NCBI GenBank assembly: GCA_905480475.1 | Contig: CAJQQO010000248.1 | Location: 1 to 36,142 of the forward strand | Reading direction: 5' to 3' | DNA: 36,142 bases | Source: an uncultured Pseudomonadales bacterium | Lineage (GTDB): Bacteria > Pseudomonadota > Gammaproteobacteria > Pseudomonadales > UBA7434 | Part shown: one piece after another, positions 33,171-36,142 of the stretch | How positions within the stretch are numbered: position 1 is the first letter of the stretch | How the letters are laid out: the number at the start of each line of letters is the position of its first letter | Program-made: the position numbers and the translations under genes | Notes under the pieces: model-generated | What the model was told of the DNA's origin: nothing | Databases searched by the model: none | Seen by the model: only the letters and a program-made list of their open reading frames with translations

Positions 33171-33965
33171 CTAAACTGCAATCGGTGCCGAGATATGCGG
33201 GTGATGCTGGTAATCCTGTAGCGCAAAATCATCAAAGCTAAAATCAAATAAATCATCAATGGCTGGATTGATAGACATCGCAGGTAGCGCGAGCGGTTGC
33301 CGCTCTAACTGCAAATCAACCTGTTCAATATGATTGCTATAAAGGTGGGCATCGCCCAGCGTATGAACAAAGTCACCGGGCTTTAGACCACAAACCTGCG
33401 CCAGCATCATGGTTAACAATGCATAGGAGGCAATATTAAACGGCACACCTAAAAAGATATCGGCGCTGCGCTGGTATAGCTGGCAAGATAATTTGCCTTC
33501 GGCTACATAGAACTGAAACAAGGTATGACACGGTGGCAGAGCCATTTGCTCGATACAGCCAACATTCCACGCGCAAACAATATGACGACGCGAATCAGGG
33601 TTTTCTTTTAACTGGCTAAGTAGCTGCTTGATTTGATCGATATGCTGGCCATCACCTGCTGGCCATGAGCGCCATTGATAGCCGTATACCGGACCAAGCT
33701 CGCCGTTCTCATCGGCCCACTCATCCCAAATCGACACCCCATTTTCTTTTAAATAGGCGATATTGGTATTGCCGGATAGAAACCACAGCAGCTCATGAAT
33801 AATAGACTTAAGGTGCAGCTTTTTCGTGGTCAGCGCTGGAAAGCCCTGCGAAAGGTCAAAGCGCATTTGATAACCAAACACACTCTGGGTGCCTGTACCC
33901 GTTCTATCGGACTTCAAAACACCTTGTTCGCGCACATGACGCATTAAATCGAGATATTGCTGCAT
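33171..33965 (-). CDS. thyA: Thymidylate synthase
   Basis: The 264-residue enzyme, the same length as E. coli ThyA, converts dUMP to dTMP with methylenetetrahydrofolate. The catalytic Cys146 lies in [11 protein letters not shown]. Other signature blocks are [31 protein letters not shown], and [20 protein letters not shown]. The gene is 7 bases after lgt on the same strand, in the gammaproteobacterial order ptsP-TSUP-lgt-thyA. Confidence 0.98.
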   Translation of the reverse strand: MQQYLDLMRHVREQGVLKSDRTGTGTQSVFGYQMRFDLSQGFPALTTKKLHLKSIIHELLWFLSGNTNIAYLKENGVSIWDEWADENGELGPVYGYQWRSWPAGDGQHIDQIKQLLSQLKENPDSRRHIVCAWNVGCIEQMALPPCHTLFQFYVAEGKLSCQLYQRSADIFLGVPFNIASYALLTMMLAQVCGLKPGDFVHTLGDAHLYSNHIEQVDLQLERQPLALPAMSINPAIDDLFDFSFDDFALQDYQHHPHISAPIAV

Positions 33966-33972
33966 AGTTTAA

Positions 33973-34923
33973 TTAACGCTTCTTTTTCTGATTACTTATT
34001 TTGTTACGGCCGCCTGCTTTATCTTTACGGCCAGTTTTAGCTTTTTTGCCCGACTTAGCCCCATCTTTGCTAGCCTGCGCGGAGGATTGACCATGACCGG
34101 CGGTTCCGGCTAAATCACTGCTCAGCGGTGAAAACTGCTGGCCGTTTTGGTAAAACCGATAATAGCTAAATGCTAACATAGCCAAGCCGCCAATAATCAT
34201 CGGTAGTGATAAAAACTGACCACGGGTCATCCAATCAAATACCAGCGAGGCATCCGGCTCGCGGAAAAACTCAACGATATAGCGCGCCACGCCATAACCC
34301 AGTAAAAACAATCCGGTTGCCGCCCAAGGTGGACGTCGCTTAGCGGTAAATCCATAAACCAGTATTAATAGCACCACGCCTTCTAAAAAGCATTGATACA
34401 GCTGTGAAGGGTGACGTAATAATTGACTGCTATCAGTTGGAAAAACCATCCCCCAAGGCACATCGGTGGCGCGACCATATAGCTCGGCATTAATAAAATT
34501 GGCCATTCGCCCCAAACCCAGACCTATTGGTGCCAGCGGCGCTACAAAATCACAGACCGCAGCTAAGGGCTGTTGCAATTTACGGGCATAAAGAATTAAC
34601 GCAAAAAACACACCGAGCAAACCGCCATGAAAAGCCATGCCACCTTCCCACATCCGAAATAACCATAGCGGGTCTTGCAGAAACCGGTCAAAGCCATAAA
34701 ACAATACATAACCGATACGACCACCCAATACTGCGCCGAGTGCGCCGTAAAAAATTAAGTCCTCAACCTGATCGGCACGCATGGGAGACCATGGCTGCAC
34801 AGCTCGTCGTCGACCTAATAAATAGGCGGCAATAAAACCCAGCAAATACATCATGCCGTACCAGCGCACGCTAATCGGGCCAATTGAAAAAATAACCGGG
34901 TCTATGATCGGATACTGCAACAT
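33973..34923 (-). CDS. lgt: Prolipoprotein diacylglyceryl transferase
   Basis: The 316-residue inner-membrane enzyme adds diacylglycerol from phosphatidylglycerol to the lipobox cysteine of prolipoproteins. It has multiple membrane segments, MAFHGGLLG (His99 region), the signature GLGRMANFINAELYGR (about 136-151) and HPSQLYQ. It carries an extra Lys/Gly/Ser-rich cytoplasmic tail of about 45 residues (from about residue 272) that E. coli Lgt lacks. The CsgG-like lipoprotein in this window would need this enzyme. Confidence 0.96.
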   Translation of the reverse strand: MLQYPIIDPVIFSIGPISVRWYGMMYLLGFIAAYLLGRRRAVQPWSPMRADQVEDLIFYGALGAVLGGRIGYVLFYGFDRFLQDPLWLFRMWEGGMAFHGGLLGVFFALILYARKLQQPLAAVCDFVAPLAPIGLGLGRMANFINAELYGRATDVPWGMVFPTDSSQLLRHPSQLYQCFLEGVVLLILVYGFTAKRRPPWAATGLFLLGYGVARYIVEFFREPDASLVFDWMTRGQFLSLPMIIGGLAMLAFSYYRFYQNGQQFSPLSSDLAGTAGHGQSSAQASKDGAKSGKKAKTGRKDKAGGRNKISNQKKKR

Positions 34924-34966
34924 TATTTATGACTACCCAAATAAGCAAACAAATATAAATTGCGCA

Positions 34967-35755
34967 TTAACGATTAAAAAACATCTGCGCCGCAATCAAA
35001 AACAACAACAAGGCAAAACTCTTTTTAAGTGTGCTTTCCGGCAATCGAGACGCCAAGCGCGCACCTAATCGCGCGCATGGCATACTTGCGAGCGCAATAC
35101 CGACAAAGGCCGGCCAATAAATATAACCGGTACTTGCTGCTGGCAAGGTATCAAGCGAATAACCTTGCACTGCATAAGTAGCGGCACCAAATAAAGCAAT
35201 GGGCAAACCACAAGCCGCCGACGTCGCTACCGCTTTTTTCATAGGCTGGCGACATAAACTTAAAAAAGGCACGGTTAATGAACCGCCGCCGATACCAAAA
35301 AAAGCACTAGCGCCACCAATCACGCCACCACCTGCAGCAAGTACTGCAGGGTGTGGTAGTGCGATGCCGGTCGAAGACTGCAAGCCAAAAAACATTTGTA
35401 TCGATACCAACATCAAGAAGCTGGCAATAGCTAACTGTAAATGACCCCCCTCTATACCGGCGGCCACGACAGAGCATGCGATAACGCCAAGCGCCAAACC
35501 CGGCAGCATGCTTTTAAATATCGACCAGTTTACATTGCCCAATTTGTGGTGGGCGACAATAGAGCTGCAAGAGGTAATAACAATGGTGGCAAACGAAGTA
35601 CCGACCGCGAGATGCACTAAAGACTCGGCAGCAAAGCCTTGCAAAGTGAAAATAAAAATAAGGATAGGTACAATAATTGCGCCGCCACCAACACCGAATA
35701 ATCCAGCAAGCACACCAGCAAAAGCGCCAATCAATAAATATAACAACCAGCTCAC
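34967..35755 (-). CDS. TSUP-family (TauE/SafE) membrane transporter
   Basis: A 262-residue permease with about eight hydrophobic segments. The N-terminal LIGAFAGVLAGLFGVGGGAIIVPILI and the mid-protein GGVIGGASAFFGIGGGSLTVPFL are the paired G-x-G-G-G motifs of the TSUP family. Members export sulfite or other organic sulfur anions. The gene overlaps ptsP by 4 bases (ATGA) and is 43 bases from lgt. Confidence 0.92.
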   Translation of the reverse strand: MSWLLYLLIGAFAGVLAGLFGVGGGAIIVPILIFIFTLQGFAAESLVHLAVGTSFATIVITSCSSIVAHHKLGNVNWSIFKSMLPGLALGVIACSVVAAGIEGGHLQLAIASFLMLVSIQMFFGLQSSTGIALPHPAVLAAGGGVIGGASAFFGIGGGSLTVPFLSLCRQPMKKAVATSAACGLPIALFGAATYAVQGYSLDTLPAASTGYIYWPAFVGIALASMPCARLGARLASRLPESTLKKSFALLLFLIAAQMFFNR

Positions 35756-36142
35756 GAGCTAGCGTCTCGCTTTTTGATGCGATCGCGAAACAATCGGGTA
35801 ATACCTTTTTTCTCAAGCAACTGCTCTACTGCATTGTGAATCTCTTCAACTTCGTGCAGCTCTGTCACTTCGGCCAGTAAGGCTTTTGCCTCAGCCATAC
35901 TCACACCACGCAATACCGACTTTACTTTGGGCAAATTGGTTGCGTTCATCGATAGTGAGTCGTAGCCCATGGCCATCAATAAAATAGCCGCACCGGGATC
36001 ACCCGCCAGCTCGCCACAAATACTCACTGGCGTACCAACAGTGCGACAGGATTCGGCAACATATTCCAAGGCTTGTAAAACCGCGGGATGATAGGAGTTA
36101 TAAAGCTCGGCCACATTAGGGTTGTTGCGATCAACCGCCAAA
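35752..36142 (-). CDS. ptsP: PtsP (EI-Ntr phosphotransferase), C-terminal part only
   Basis: The last 129 residues of a protein that runs off the right edge of the window. AVDRNNPNVAELYNSYHPAVLQAL, then VSICGELAGDPGAAILLMAMGYDSLSMNATNLPKVKSVLR, is the PEP-utilising enzyme C-terminal domain of EI-type proteins, here the nitrogen PTS enzyme I (PtsP) by neighbourhood. The catalytic Cys lies in ICGELAGD. The N-terminal GAF domain and phospho-His domain lie outside the window. Confidence 0.93.
   Translation of the reverse strand, partial: LAVDRNNPNVAELYNSYHPAVLQALEYVAESCRTVGTPVSICGELAGDPGAAILLMAMGYDSLSMNATNLPKVKSVLRGVSMAEAKALLAEVTELHEVEEIHNAVEQLLEKKGITRLFRDRIKKRDASS

Noticed and set aside
1-36142. 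CRISPR arrays, tRNA/rRNA genes, integrases, insertion sequences
   Set aside because: No regular spaced repeats, no cloverleaf or rRNA sequence, and no transposase or integrase protein was recognised in the window.

Overview
The window looks like a chromosome segment of a marine-type gammaproteobacterium, perhaps from the Cellvibrionales/Spongiibacteraceae neighbourhood. The evidence is a ptsP-TSUP-lgt-thyA run, a TonB2-type energy module with a TtpC-like ExbB and a DUF3450 protein, a Nei glycosylase, a DUF3081 protein, moderate GC, and a large Rieske/P450/flavin oxidoreductase catabolic block. The taxonomic placement is inference from gene content only.

Layout. 1-3900: a metallophosphoesterase, a renalase-like FAD oxidoreductase, a DUF3081-like protein, and a nei (endonuclease VIII) gene interrupted by one in-frame TAA. 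3900-7780: a long spacer with a candidate small RNA, then a three-gene operon. The operon holds a small secreted protein, a CsgG/HfaB-like outer-membrane lipoprotein, and a highly acidic, Cys-free and Lys-free secreted repeat protein. The order matches hfaA-hfaB-hfaD of Caulobacter holdfast anchors. A sigma-54-like -24/-12 element precedes it, and two hairpins with exactly complementary 6-nt loops (a potential kissing-loop pair) sit between the exporter and the last gene. 7960-9010: three small minus-strand genes, one with an internal TAG and one with a shortened C-terminus. 9500-10480: a GAF-GGDEF diguanylate cyclase.

10570-25010: an accessory catabolic region. It contains SRPBCC, cytochrome P450, LLM flavin oxidoreductase, TetR regulator, KstD-like FAD dehydrogenase, SnoaL-like protein, two KshA-like Rieske oxygenases, a SAM methyltransferase, a zinc alcohol dehydrogenase, a hemolysin-III/PAQR protein and two amidohydrolases. 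The set suggests oxidation of a steroid-like, terpenoid or other alicyclic compound; the substrate cannot be read from sequence. 25035-26783: ilvD.

27124-32513 (minus): a TonB2-type operon with the order DUF3450, TtpC-like ExbB, ExbB, ExbD, TonB, TPR protein. It probably energises outer-membrane TonB-dependent receptors. 33171-36142 (minus): thyA, lgt, a TSUP permease and the C-terminal part of ptsP, which runs off the window edge.

The most unusual part is the HfaABD/CsgG-like locus with its regulatory RNA structures, next to genes carrying nonsense codons.
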